From positions 742,077 through 787,793 of the forward strand of contig NMRA01000079.1 of NCBI GenBank assembly GCA_002633005.1: a stretch of DNA of 45,717 nt, written 5' to 3'. How positions within the stretch are numbered: the first letter of the stretch is position 1; each line of letters opens with the position of its first letter. The position numbers and the translations under genes are program-made. The notes beneath the pieces are model-generated. The model was not told where the DNA came from. It ran no database searches and saw only the letters and a list, made by a program, of their open reading frames with translations. Source of the stretch: Phoronis australis. Taxonomy: Eukaryota > Phoronida > Phoronidae. Shown here one piece after another: positions 33,971-44,938 of the stretch.

Positions 33971-35845
33971 ATGGACTCTCTCAAGAGTAAAGTCTATCAG
34001 GCAGCAAAAGATGGCATGGCCATCACCATGTTTGCCATTTTGTGTAATCGTAACTGGTCTGAAATTGACGAAGCCCTACAGTATTACACAGAGGAAGAGG
34101 GACAGAGCGTGACGCCTTTAATCATCGCCGCACGCAATGGTCACGAGAAGGTCGTGCAGACACTTCTAAATCACTTTGAGGTTGATCTTGAGCAAACGGG
34201 AACCGTGAAGTTTGACGATTACTTGATTGAGGGTGCGACCTCATTGTGGTGTGCAGCAGGCGCTGGTCATTTCGGAGTCGTCAAAACTCTTATTGACGCG
34301 GGCTGCGACGTAAATCATGCAACCAAGTCGAGCTCCACCCCGCTGCGTGCTGCTTGTTTTGATGGTCAATTGGACATCGTGAAATATTTGGTAGAGCACA
34401 ATGCCAGAATAGATGTGCCTAATAAATATAAGAACACGTGCCTCATGATATCTTCGTACAAAGGTCACCCTGATGTTGTGAGGTATCTCTTAGAGCAGGG
34501 AGCGTGTTCCAATGAAAGAGACGAGTGCGGTGCAACAGCTTTGCACTTTGCTGCTGAGTGTGGGCACTTGTCCGTTGTTAAGTCATTGCTGGAGTACAAA
34601 GCAGAGCATTCGAGAAACGATCACGGCATGACACCACTGATGGCTGCAGCCGACAACAGTCAATCCGAAATCGTCGAATATTTGATTGGTCTGGAGGAGT
34701 GCAGTAGGTTGTCTCGTGTGGAGGCATTGGAACTCTTGGGTGCATCGTTCGCTCATGATAAAGACAATTACAACGTGGATAAGAGTTACCACTATATACG
34801 TCTCGCTATGCTTGAGCGTTTCGACGATCCCAAAGACACGTTGCCCAAACATGTGTTGCCACCTGTTGAGGCATATGAGAATCGCGTGGAGTGCATCAGC
34901 TTGGAGAAGTTTGAGAGCTACGAGCATGATTCCAACGCAATTCACATGGAGGCTCTGATCATCCGAGAGCGAATCCTGGGCAAAGAGAATCCTGAACTTC
35001 CACACCATATTGTGTTCCGTGGTGCAGTCTTTGCAGATAAAGGCTTTTTCGAGCGTTGCATTTTGCTGTGGCTGTATGCCATGGACATCCGCCGCAATTG
35101 TCAGCATTCGATAACTAAAGACTTGCTGCGGTTCGCTCAGCTCTTTTCACAGATAGTGCATTTGAAGCGTCCCGTTGACACTCAGCCATTTTTACGGGTT
35201 CTCAATTGTGCTGTGGGTGAACTAGACCGGCTTTGCAGAATACATAAGACCAACGATCAAGACAGGGCCGTAATGGACAAGGTATCAAATGTACACATAA
35301 CACTCTACCTCATTACTATTATGACTAAACTCGTTTTGACCAAGAGCGAAGAGCTTTCTCTCTGTCGTTCCGTCTATCAATTCGTGTGCTTGGATCTGCG
35401 TTTGGATAATGGTTACACTCCTCTGCACATGGCCTGTGATGGGGAAACTGTTGTGGATGACTTTCATGTCAACGATGTCGTATCATTTCCTAATGCCAGG
35501 GTGGTGAATTTACTACTAAAATGTGGCGCTAAAGTCAACGCAGTAGATGACAAACAGAACACGGCACTCCATGTAATTGTCTGTTACAATAAGCCAGTCA
35601 GTGACTTCCTGAATTTGCACTCGGTGATCACGTGTCTCGTCGAGGCCGGGGCTCACATGGATACAACCAATGGCGAAAATCTGACGCCGTATGAGAATGC
35701 GACCACCGGGGTTGCAGAGATAATACTACGTACGCTACGCAAACTTTCTTTGAAATGCATTGCAGCCCGGGCAGTAAAGAAGCACGGTGTTAACTGCAAA
35801 GGTCACATACCAATTGATTTGGAAGAATTTGTAGAAATACACTGA
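33971..35845 (+). CDS. FEM1B: FEM1B homolog, ankyrin-repeat substrate receptor of a CUL2 ubiquitin ligase
   Basis: A 624-aa protein, against 627 in human. The first 200 residues align with human FEM1B without a gap (GTV.FD.Y.I.GAT.LWCAAGAGHF, NSTPLRAACFDG, LEQ...CGATALHFAAE). Order: N-terminal ankyrin repeats (about 45-250), a TPR-like middle (MEALIIRERILG, FRGAVFADKGFFERCILLW), C-terminal ankyrin repeats (GYTPLHMACDG, NTALHVIVCYN) and a BC-box-like SLKCIAARAV near the C-terminus that should bind elongin B/C. FEM1 receptors recognise C-terminal or internal degrons; FEM1B acts on FNIP1 in the reductive-stress response. The start at 33971 gives the family N-terminus and a good context (GCAATGG). 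The frame stays open back to 33644, but those 109 codons match nothing, and an acceptor-like CTATGCAG precedes the start. An AATAAA lies 31 bases after the stop codon. It is FEM1B, not FEM1A/C, by its C-terminus (LEEFV.xH). Confidence 0.95.
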   Translation: MDSLKSKVYQAAKDGMAITMFAILCNRNWSEIDEALQYYTEEEGQSVTPLIIAARNGHEKVVQTLLNHFEVDLEQTGTVKFDDYLIEGATSLWCAAGAGHFGVVKTLIDAGCDVNHATKSSSTPLRAACFDGQLDIVKYLVEHNARIDVPNKYKNTCLMISSYKGHPDVVRYLLEQGACSNERDECGATALHFAAECGHLSVVKSLLEYKAEHSRNDHGMTPLMAAADNSQSEIVEYLIGLEECSRLSRVEALELLGASFAHDKDNYNVDKSYHYIRLAMLERFDDPKDTLPKHVLPPVEAYENRVECISLEKFESYEHDSNAIHMEALIIRERILGKENPELPHHIVFRGAVFADKGFFERCILLWLYAMDIRRNCQHSITKDLLRFAQLFSQIVHLKRPVDTQPFLRVLNCAVGELDRLCRIHKTNDQDRAVMDKVSNVHITLYLITIMTKLVLTKSEELSLCRSVYQFVCLDLRLDNGYTPLHMACDGETVVDDFHVNDVVSFPNARVVNLLLKCGAKVNAVDDKQNTALHVIVCYNKPVSDFLNLHSVITCLVEAGAHMDTTNGENLTPYENATTGVAEIILRTLRKLSLKCIAARAVKKHGVNCKGHIPIDLEEFVEIH

Positions 35846-35875
35846 GCAATTGCAACAAGGAGCAGTGTTTGTCAT

Positions 35876-35881
35876 AATAAA
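35876..35881 (+). terminator. FEM1B polyadenylation signal
   Basis: A canonical AATAAA 31 bases downstream of the FEM1B stop codon. Later signals could also be used, so the 3' untranslated region may be longer. Confidence 0.5.
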
Positions 35882-37141
35882 TATTTATTTGATCAATAGA
35901 GTTTGAGCCAGTTATTTGACACCTGAGGATACATAAACCTTCAATGACGTTTGCCCAAAACACATGTATATTTTGGCACACACAATTCACCATGCAGCAC
36001 AAAGTATAGTGGAACTGCTTTGTTACAGCTCTTTGTTGTAATGAAAGGTGCCTATAGCCAAATTGACCAACAGTGCAGTTGATTTGAACTTGTGGCATGA
36101 AACTCGTTAAGAGAGGCAATGCAGTAAACCAGGTTTGTTAAAATACAGTTTGACTGTATGGAGTTCCAGCAATTAGCAACCAACACATCCGACTCGCACA
36201 GCAGCAAAACTATCTAAGAAAAGGGTAAAATTTAAATACTGTGGAACTTGAATAAGCCACATGTGCACTTAAGTCTAGATGTGCACTGAAGTCTAGATGT
36301 GCACTTAAATCTGTATGTGCACTTAAGTCTCATCAGGATCAGCAGTATAGTTGTTAAAGAATATTTTTGTACACTTAGCATTTGAGATAAGTGGAGCGAA
36401 ATTTCATTGACAGTTTGGATCCAACAAAAGTTAGTTTTACCTCACCAGCAACAACTTGGACGTAATGTTTGTACCACACAGTACGCTTCATACCTTTTTA
36501 TTGTTATACACAATGGTACTTGCCATTTAGGTCGACACTAATGTCACCCAGAATAGGCAAACGGCTTTGAAGCCAAAAAAGCAAAGTTGGATCTAGTCTT
36601 AACCCCCAAACTCATTTTGAGACCTGTGCTCACTGTCTGAGAAAAAAAATCTGCTTATATCAATTTCAAGCACCTCTGCTTGTATCAATTTCAAGCACGT
36701 CTGCATGATTTTTTCAAGAGCTGTTGCATAAGGGTAGTACACAAAAGGGTTTTTAATGTCGAGATTGGCAGAGCGACGAGTAAACAAAAACAAATCTTGC
36801 ATCATTTTTGTTTGTCTGGCAGATTCTCTTTCCTGAAATAGTGAGCAACAAAAAAATTACCGCATCAAGATTCTCAAAAAAGACCAGAACTAATTTTGCT
36901 TTGGCCTTATCCAATTAATTTAAATATTAACTAAATGACTGTGCACATTGTACATACATGTACAATAGAATGATAATCGTACAAAATGTCAGGTGAAGTG
37001 TCAATCCAGCTACTCCTGTAGTGAACTACTTTTGCACTCCGCCGGCGCAACAGAAACCTGGGTTATTATTCAGATTGTTTTTGGCATGCACTGCATCAAA
37101 TTTCCCTTTAAAACTTTTGAGTCACATCTGGACAAGTGAAA
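35882..37141. other. convergent FEM1B-NUDT17 spacer
   Basis: Probably holds the 3' untranslated regions of both convergent genes. Apart from the 18-bp tandem repeat at 36261-36332 I see only AT-rich sequence. A 68-codon minus-strand frame near 36700 has no recognisable feature and no splice link to NUDT17. Confidence 0.6.
36261..36332. repeat. tandem repeat, four units of 18 bp
   Basis: Units of ATGTGCACTTAAGTCTAG start at 36261, 36279, 36297 and 36315 with one to four substitutions each. Confidence 0.9.
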
Positions 37142-37147
37142 TTTATT
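37142..37147 (-). terminator. candidate NUDT17 polyadenylation signal
   Basis: AATAAA on the minus strand, about 220 bases downstream of the NUDT17 stop codon. It is a plausible 3' end, chosen by position only. Confidence 0.4.
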
Positions 37148-37365
37148 TTGTAAAACTTCTGAATAACAAAAACAAGGATTAAGAAAATTTTTAGTCCAAC
37201 GCTAACTTGGATTGATCCGAGTAGCTGTCAAGAAAACATTTGACAAAAACTTCAACAACAAGGGAGCTAAAAGTAGAAAATTCTAGCAATTAATTTTCTG
37301 TGAAATGAGTGAAGAATTAAACGGTTGGTGATTGCACTATTCATCCACAGCCAGAGAAAACGACG

Positions 37366-37516
37366 CTACCTAAGCTTTAGCCATTCACTCAAGGCAAACT
37401 TAGTCCCTGTACTGACACGCTCTACATCAATGCCATCTGGTGGTGCCCTATGTAGCAATACAGAGGTATCCATCTTGGATTCTTCAGGACTGCCGTTTTC
37501 ATTCATAACTGTCATG
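37366..37516 (-). CDS. NUDT17: NUDT17-type Nudix hydrolase, exon 6 with stop codon
   Basis: Acceptor CTAATTACAG (CAG at 37517-37519, minus), then one base completing a serine codon left open by exon 5 (phase 2). The exon encodes the C-terminal 49 residues, ending VERVSTGTKFALSEWLKLR, then TAG at 37366-37368. Human NUDT17 has ERVSTGTKFALKLWLQHL at the corresponding place, a highly diagnostic match, then a longer variable tail that is absent here. A weak alternative donor (AG then GTAGCG) overlaps the stop codon; I take the stop as real. Confidence 0.88.
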
Positions 37517-38720
37517 CTGTAATTAGACATCAACAAAAGAAAATCAGAGAATCTTGACACGAGAGGAGTTTGTAAAAATGTATCTAAATATAGTAGAGTC
37601 TAATAGCAAAATCAAAGAATACAAATATGTGTTAGTCATTTGTAAAATGGACACTGCAAGTTATCTAAGCTATAAACCAACGAGGATGCAGGCTGAAGCA
37701 TAGCTGGACCCAAACAAGGCGGCTAAAATTCAACTTAATTTTTTTATGTGTCATACATCAAATCGAAACACCTGTTTTGACCTGGGTACAAAAAATACCG
37801 AGGCAGCATATGACGTTGCATTCTCTAACAATAATCACAGACCGTATTTTTACAGGGACCCTAACAGCACCTCGTACTTCGTCAATAGATTTTGTACAAG
37901 TCAAGAAGCCTATTTTTTTAGAAAATCTTATCGAAGGTCTTGTAGTGTAAAGTAGATTTTATTACCACTTGGTGATGGCTTTACGTCTAACATTCGAAAA
38001 TATTAAATGATACATTGTAAACTAAAACTGGTAATGTTTCGCATAGTTTGGCAGATGAATGATTTTAGTAACTCTTTGAAACATGGTAGATAATTGTAAT
38101 GCTGGATAATAGAGTATAGGAACACTTAACAATCAACTAGATTGATATCTGAATTTAGCCTCGATTTAGAAACCATCCTCACCTGAAGAGGAAACCAAAT
38201 GAGAGGGTTTTGCATGATGAGAGCACAAAAGCGTCTTTTGCTTAAACCAATTTCTAATCCTGGTGTACAAAATGACAGAGTTGACAGGGACAAAATGCAA
38301 TTTCTTTTCTTTTGTGACAATGGAAATTTTTGCATGGATTATTTGAATAATACAAACAAATAACAACTGAAAGGTAATTTGATAATTTAGTGATCACAAA
38401 GAATTTATAAAAATGCTGGAATATATCTAACTTTATTAAATCCAAGAATGCAGTATGTTATTCACCAACTACACTATCACCATCTAATGCCAGGCTGCAT
38501 TTCACCATGTCACCACTATATCGAAAAATGGCTATTAAAGTTGAAATGTACTCTTAAATCATTGTATATCTTCATTTTTGTAAAAGTAAAACCAATCTCT
38601 TTTGCTTTAGTAACTAGTAGGTAATACATAATTTCCATATTTGAACCCACATTTCGGAAGAAACGCACCTTAAGGAATTTCCCCAGTATTTGACGAGACT
38701 GCAACGCATACAAAACTTAC

Positions 38721-38962
38721 GATAGAACTGGAGGAAGGTCATCACGTGACCCTGTGTTGTTTGCATCCTCGTCAGAGGTCAACACTACTGCCTCCACCAC
38801 ATTCCGACTTAACCATGTGCACGCGTCCGTCTCACTGGCATCAAGTCTAATCTGACTGTTCATATGCTCTGCCGTATTGGGAGGCGTCAACTTGGCGTGT
38901 AGATATACTACAATGTGGTGTCGTCGTGGTAGGCCGAGGCTAAGTCTGTAGGGAAATGAGGA
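38721..38962 (-). CDS. NUDT17: NUDT17-type Nudix hydrolase, exon 5
   Basis: 242 bp between acceptor TTTTTCAG (38963-38970, minus) and donor GTAAGT (38715-38720). It starts in phase 0 and ends in phase 2. It encodes SSFPYRLSLGLPRRHHIVVY and on through TWLSRNVVEAVV to DDLPPVL. This matches human NUDT17 '[20 protein letters not shown]', 'FMWLTPDVAAAV' and 'QDLPPSVL' in the same order, and forms the second half of the Nudix fold. Confidence 0.9.
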
Positions 38963-40804
38963 CTGAAAAACAGAATCATATTGAAAAATTTATGTTCCAT
39001 AATAATTGTTAGTTTGAGTTCAAAAGTTCCTACTGATGAGCAAGCATGAGACACTTCGCATAGGCCCAGTATGTGGTGTAGTTTCCAAACGACAAAACTT
39101 GGCAGGTATTAAGTACAACAGGCTAAGTTTGAAACGAGATGTATGGCTTATTATAATCATCAGACTCCACTTGGTTCCAACAGCATCACCTTGTAAAGTC
39201 TTAGAAACCAATTGAAATTGCTTGCATACCGCGCAATGGAAGTTGATTGATGCAGAAAGTGACAGTTATTTATAATAAGTAGTCAGGAGATGCCAAAAAT
39301 TTTATGAGTTTTCTTCAGTTTCATTGTTCAGCATTAACAGACCTCTTCAATAGCAACAACCATATGAGAATCAGTGCAGGCAGCGAAACAATAAGAGTTG
39401 TAGTTGGATGTAACATGCCCGCATGTTGAGAACCAGTTCTCTTCACTGAATAACAGGCAACAAACTGGTTCTCAAAATGTGGGCACGTTATGTCTGACTA
39501 TTGCTTGTTCGACTATGACAGTCAACTCTAGCAAACATTAACTTATTATTAATCAAGCATTAAAACCTTGGGGTGAAAAAAGCTCATTTCCCAGAGCTAG
39601 GTCATGCAATAAAGTGCACAGCCAATGATGTGGCTCGCGAACGCACCAAGCAAAATTTCAAAGTGATTCTGTGGTCTAGCGAAAGAGATGTCTCTTACTA
39701 GAGCAGGTCAACACTGTGACAACACACCTACAACCTTTTGTAGTTCAGCAATTATTGAGTTTTTCTCACATAATTTACTGTTTATGCATTGACAAATTCT
39801 AACAACATTAAGTTACAAAATCGAGTACGAACACTGTATGTGGTCTCAGATTTGGCATCTGATATGCCAGATCTCGCCTTATAACAATTTCTTTATATGT
39901 TTGTTTAAAGTCACAATAAAACATGTTCCAGGACCTTAGATTTAATGCTGGTGTCATCAAGTGCAAATAGGATTACAGTCATCCACATAAACCATAATTT
40001 ACTCAAGAACAGGATAATAGACATTTATCATGAGTTAATACCAAAGTAGCAGCGAAAACATTGGTTCTTCCAAAAATACTGCATATTCATATCACATGCA
40101 AAATAGGATAACCCAGTCATCCACAAAAGTTTTAATATACTTAAGTGGCGGGATAATAAACACTTATCTTCAGTTTATACAAAAGTGGGAACGAAAAAGT
40201 TGAAAATAGATTTCAGTTCGATTTCGAATAAAAAGAATAGATCTCAGTTCCTGGTGTCAAAACGCCTAAACACCCAGAACCTACATGGTTACCATAAAGA
40301 TTCGGCACTGAACTAACCTGCTGTAACAGCCATATTAACAAACCGTTAGTGCTTCCGACAAAAACTTGCGTCCAATGTGAGTAAGGAACACATCAGGATG
40401 AAACCGAAATTATACCAATAAGTAGGCTGCGAATCAAAATTTTCTTTGACAGAAGCAGTTTCTTGCCTCTTTAATGTGATTAGTTGTAACAGTATGCGAA
40501 AGTCATGTTCTCTTACAACCATGAATGTGGAACCGAACTTCGTGATATCGATTAAATAGGCTTAGTATGCATTGTAAAGATTTTTAATATCCAACATTGA
40601 ATATCACATAAGTAGCATTTCAGGGAGAAATTGCTAAATTGTGATTGACGGAGAGACCCACGAATCAAACTTCTGCATTTCTTGTCAAGGATTGTTTACT
40701 CTAACATTCATGATTATGTGTTGCTGTATACATATATACACGGACAGGGGCAATTTACCATAAAACTGGCGAACCAAACGGGACACCACATTAATAATAC
40801 TAAC
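38963..40804 (-). other. NUDT17 intron 4
   Basis: About 1.8 kb with donor GTTAGT (40799-40804) and acceptor TTTCAG. It contains the inverted repeat at 39410-39491 and otherwise only AT-rich sequence. Confidence 0.75.
39410..39491. repeat. inverted repeat (foldback), arms of about 28 bp
   Basis: The left arm (39410-39437, ending TTGAGAACCAGTT) and right arm (39463-39491, beginning AACTGGTTCTCAA) are inverted copies with about three mismatches around a 25-bp loop. Probably a very short MITE or foldback element. Confidence 0.8.
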
Positions 40805-40900
40805 CTCCCATAGGGCCAGTGTTTGAATACTTTCAACAGACTCTGTGTTTAGGTTGAGACCTGTTTCTTCTTTTAGTTCTCGTAGGCCAGCCTCGTAGAT
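40805..40900 (-). CDS. NUDT17: NUDT17-type Nudix hydrolase, exon 4 (second half of the Nudix box)
   Basis: 96 bp, exactly 32 codons, phase 0 at both ends, between acceptor CTTGGACAG and donor GTTAGT. It encodes IYEAGLRELKEETGL, carrying the REUxEExGU half of the Nudix box (residues 141-149 of the model), then an acidic linker and TLALWE. The catalytic glutamates E145 and E146, which bind the divalent metal in this family, are present. Confidence 0.92.
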
Positions 40901-41913
40901 CTGTCCAAGGAAACACGTGTTTATTTAGAAACGTATTCTCAAATACAAGCCATTTACACTGAGGATTTAAAATCAATTTAAAATTGGTTGGAGTTGCTTT
41001 TGGAGTTGTGACTGTAAAAGCAAACCGTTATGCTGAAATCGATTCAAACTCAGCCCACTCATGGAGGTAGTTTTGAATCGATCTTAAAGCCAATTTCTGC
41101 ATTGTGAAGTGTGAACATACAATCGAATCGGTTCGACTCAAATGGAAGAAGTGACACTTTCATGTACTTTCGCGTTGTGAAGATAGATTCTGGTTTCTAT
41201 GTTTCCCATGCCCACAATTTTGTGCATTACTCAAGTACTGAGTTGACATTCATTATGTTTGAGAAGTGAAGGAGCAGACCATGATTCAGATATAATTTCA
41301 CAATGATTTATTGTAGAAATCTTGAGCATTATCTACTCTGCTCATGACAGGCTTCCCCATTCAAATTTCACTGCATTCTTTGCGAGAATCAAGGTTACCA
41401 TGGTATGCAAGAGGTAAGTTGCACCATTGCTATGCTCAGGCAGGTTACACAGTACAGGATGAGATTTATTAAGCAAGGAATAGCAGTTGTAATACATGCT
41501 ACGCTTTCTTTTCTTCATTTGTAATCAACCAACTTCTGCCTCTCGAACAATGAAAACGTTCAGTTTCTACAGACAGGTTCAGTAAATTTATAGTTTGAAG
41601 AGTCTAAAACGGGAACGAGTATTACCACGAACAAGCAGTGGTCATTATTGACAACCACCTCTGTTCCCTAATTCCTAAACATGAGAAGCCAGTTGAAAAA
41701 GTCCTGGAGCTGAGGCAAATGGTTATTGTAATCCAACCAGTATGAAGCAGTCATAGTTGTGGATTCATAAATGTTATCCTAACACACAATAAAAAAGTCC
41801 ACAGTGACATTATACGGTATTGTCAGGTTTGTTAACACAGCGCACAAGTATTCTAGTGACTGCACTTCTGAATCACTTCATGACAAAAATTAGACAACAG
41901 TAATTGCCCTTAC

Positions 41914-42123
41914 ACTTTCTCCAACTTCAATATGTCCACCAGGGGGCACCCAGACACCAGGAAATATTCGCAGATGTTTGGCTCGCCTCGTCAATAGTAT
42001 CTTTCCATCACTAGTTTCCAGAACCACTACAGCGCCCACATCGACGCCTCTGTTTGTTACCTCTTCTTTAAGTGAACTCCTATCAGCATCCGCCATGTTG
42101 TGAATGGGACAAAAGCAAGGACG
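41914..42123 (-). CDS. NUDT17: NUDT17-type Nudix hydrolase, exon 3 (first half of the Nudix box)
   Basis: 210 bp, 70 codons, phase 0 at both ends; acceptor TTCTTTCAG (minus), donor GTAAGG (41908-41913). It starts RPCFCPIHN, matching human 'RPPFCPF', continues with NRGVDVGAVVVLETSDGKIL and TRRAKHLRIFPGVWVPPGGH, and ends in IEVGES. The motif WVPPGGH...E opens the Nudix box at G127. The methionine ten codons in (ATG at 42094-42096) looks like a start but is internal: the nine codons before it are conserved and the acceptor is good. Confidence 0.92.
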
Positions 42124-43452
42124 CTGAAAGAATTACAAAAATTGAGACAAAAATCAAAACTTGGAAAAATTGTCTTTAAAATAATTACGGATTACTATTT
42201 CAGCTTAAAGACACACAGAGCAAAATCTCATAACAAAATAGCTGAGAGAAATTGTTTGAATCCAACATACATGCAAAACCGATTAAATGCTCCTCATTGC
42301 TCAAGTTTTATACAATACGAGTAGCTACCATTAAACAAAGTTGTAATGGTGATAACCCAAAATGAGGTTGGGTGAAAGTATTTTTGTCACTAAATGGCAT
42401 TTTTGTTGAGCATGAGCGTGAAACTGGGGTTTCAGTTCATATCCGTCGTCAACCGTAATTTGAAGGTCATCGTCACTAGTTAAAATTTATGATAATAAAG
42501 GAAAATGCAACTTGGGTTCTTGGAGGGGGGAAACGGAAGTGACCAATGGGAAATGTCCGGAGGATTACAGACACCTGCAAAAGGTATAAAAATGTAAAAC
42601 TTTAAAAAAATGCAGCTATAATCATGAAAACGATAATTTCACATGTCTGAACAGTGACACGATCACCCTTCAGACACTCATTGGTTAATTAGCGCATCCC
42701 TAGGATTCCTCGCTGTGTCACAAAGTATATCCTGTCTTTGGCTTGAAGTGAATACAAAGCCTTTGTGTAACCAGTCCAAAGCATTAGTCTCAATTGCCAA
42801 GTAGAATTCAGTAGACTCCATATGGACTTTTCAGATATGCTCCTGAAGATAAATTTTGACGATTGACTAGAGCCGGAAGAATATTATTTCGGTTTTAAGT
42901 TCGAAAACGCGTCATACAATGTCTGCTATGTTATGATTTGGGCAGATTAGTCCACCACTGTGAGAAAATACCGTACATGACCTTGAACCCTTCCTTTCAG
43001 TGAAAACGCTCTTATTTCACAGGCACTCTGAACTCATTGTGCAAGAATTGGACAGTGTTGAACGAAAGAACCAAAATAGAGTTTATCATCCATTCAATCT
43101 CAAAATCGATCATTTTCACTTATTTGCTTACCTTTGATCTTTGAAATAACCGTATTCAAAACCCAGTTAAATTTACTTGAAACTTGATAATTGTTAATAC
43201 AGAGTTGCAAAGTAGTAAACCGAGATTGATCACAACAGTCAGTGCCAACAGTTTGATCACACACTTTCTTTTCTTGATGAAGTTTGAACTGGAAGAGTGT
43301 GAGTGTTCTTCATTGCTTTGACTCGTCGCAGCAACAAGTTTAAAAATCAACGCAATGAGTTTGAATTTTCGGAAGGGTTAGTTAATTCTAAAGTCTTTTT
43401 CCAAATAATTCAGATGGCTTAACGTAAAGTGAAGATTCTTGTTGAATATTAC

Positions 43453-43563
43453 CTTCAAGGTAACATGTTGTGAACCATTCTGATAAATGATCAACTTGTC
43501 TTCTTCAAGCTTGATTGATACTGTGATGGCATCTTTACTTGGACAGAAATGGTTCACTACTGA
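43453..43563 (-). CDS. NUDT17: NUDT17-type Nudix hydrolase, exon 2
   Basis: 111 bp, 37 codons, phase 0 at both ends; acceptor TTCTTTGTAG (minus), donor GTAATA (43447-43452). It encodes SVVNHFCPSK followed by ITVSIKLEEDKLIIYQNG. Human NUDT17 has 'SVCGLLGAG...IHCSLKRGRLVLS' at the corresponding place. This N-terminal part lies before the Nudix domain; its role is not known. Confidence 0.82.
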
Positions 43564-43647
43564 CTACAAAGAAATAAAAAATGTTCATGGTAAGCAGTAA
43601 TGTGTAAAGTGATGAGACACATAGAATTATAGTCATTTCACCCACTT

Positions 43648-43914
43648 AGCTGGCTAAAAATGAAAATGGGATTTACCCTGTTACTCTAACAAAAACGGTC
43701 TCATTGCCAACAAGGACATCAAAATAATTGATCACCAAAGCAAGAAAACGCTTCAGTTTATTGAGGTTGGCCAAACATAAAATTGCAAATTTGAAAATGA
43801 TGCATGTATGCATTACTTGTGACGCGAGTTGGTAACGAAAGTACACAATCGCAGTAAGGAATATAATAATTTATGAGAGTGAAAGGCCTAGAAGTTTTCC
43901 ATTTTTAGCCAGCT
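43648..43914. mobile_element. MITE-like element (GGTTGGCCAA family), copy in NUDT17 intron 1
   Basis: Left end AGCTGGCTAAAAATGAAAA; right end, inverted, AGCTGGCTAAAAATGGAAAA. The 267-bp body contains CAGTTTATTGAGGTTGGCCAA and GTAAGGAATATAATAATTTATG and is colinear with 13165-13479. This is the best-preserved copy and defines the family ends. Non-coding. Confidence 0.75.
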
Positions 43915-44938
43915 TTGAGCAAATATTTGAAAACAAATGACTAACACTCCCAACTTTTCAAATTAACATGGAAGCTGATGATTTTTAATTGAGAGCTATA
44001 TGCTTAAAGTTGGTATGCACTGTTTACGATACCCAAATTTGCTTGGCCATGAAGTACATCTACGGTGAGAATAATAGCTAAAATTGCCATATTTCTATTT
44101 TTCAGATGCCATGCACGTGTCACGTGTTCGTGAACGCTCAAAATTTGACCAATTTGGAAATTCCAACGGTATATATTTTTTGGTCGACATCAACATTTTC
44201 ACAGCACGTGATAACCACAAAGTATTTCAGTTGACGTCATGCGAGGTAACAAACAGCAAGCGAGAGACTGCATAAGAGAAGCACGTGACCTAGAACGTCA
44301 CAATGTACTTGCAAAAAGTAGCATCAAGGAGATATACAAATTGCAATCTTTAAGATTTGTGAATTGTGTCCCTGGGACTTTTTGTTCAAGGCGTGATTTC
44401 GCATTACATCCTCAAAATGGCACCAGGCGAGTGAAGGCTTGAGTGAACCTCGGCAGATTTTTATAGATAAATGCGCAAATTGGGTAATTAAGTTGACTAC
44501 AGGTAAATTGTCTCCAGAGGTAATTGGTATACATGCGTTAATTGTAACTCCATGTGTATACCGCGTATATAAGCATGTTTCATTTGCTGGTATTCCAAGT
44601 ATTTTGAAATGAGCAACTTTTTACGAGGGTATAATATCGCCTGTGTAGCCTACGCCTCCGCCCCGGTGTCCACAGGCACCGGCAGAGATGTCAGGCTTAG
44701 GCTTAGCTTGCTTAATTACGCTGCCTTAAGCAACAATCATATCTTGAAATTTGAGGCGAAAATTATCACTTTATGGACAACTCCGACGTCAGTCACTGTA
44801 TTTTTAGCCATGGAAACAGATTTATTTTAATGAAGACTGTGTAACAACTAGCCAGCCAGCTAGCTGTATGAAGACTGTCGTCAAAATACAGCTGTATATT
44901 TATAAACAGCTTTGTACCAAGGCTATGTAAAAACCAAC

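Noticed and set aside
34583-35107. 174-codon minus-strand frame
   Set aside because: Antisense shadow of the FEM1B coding sequence.
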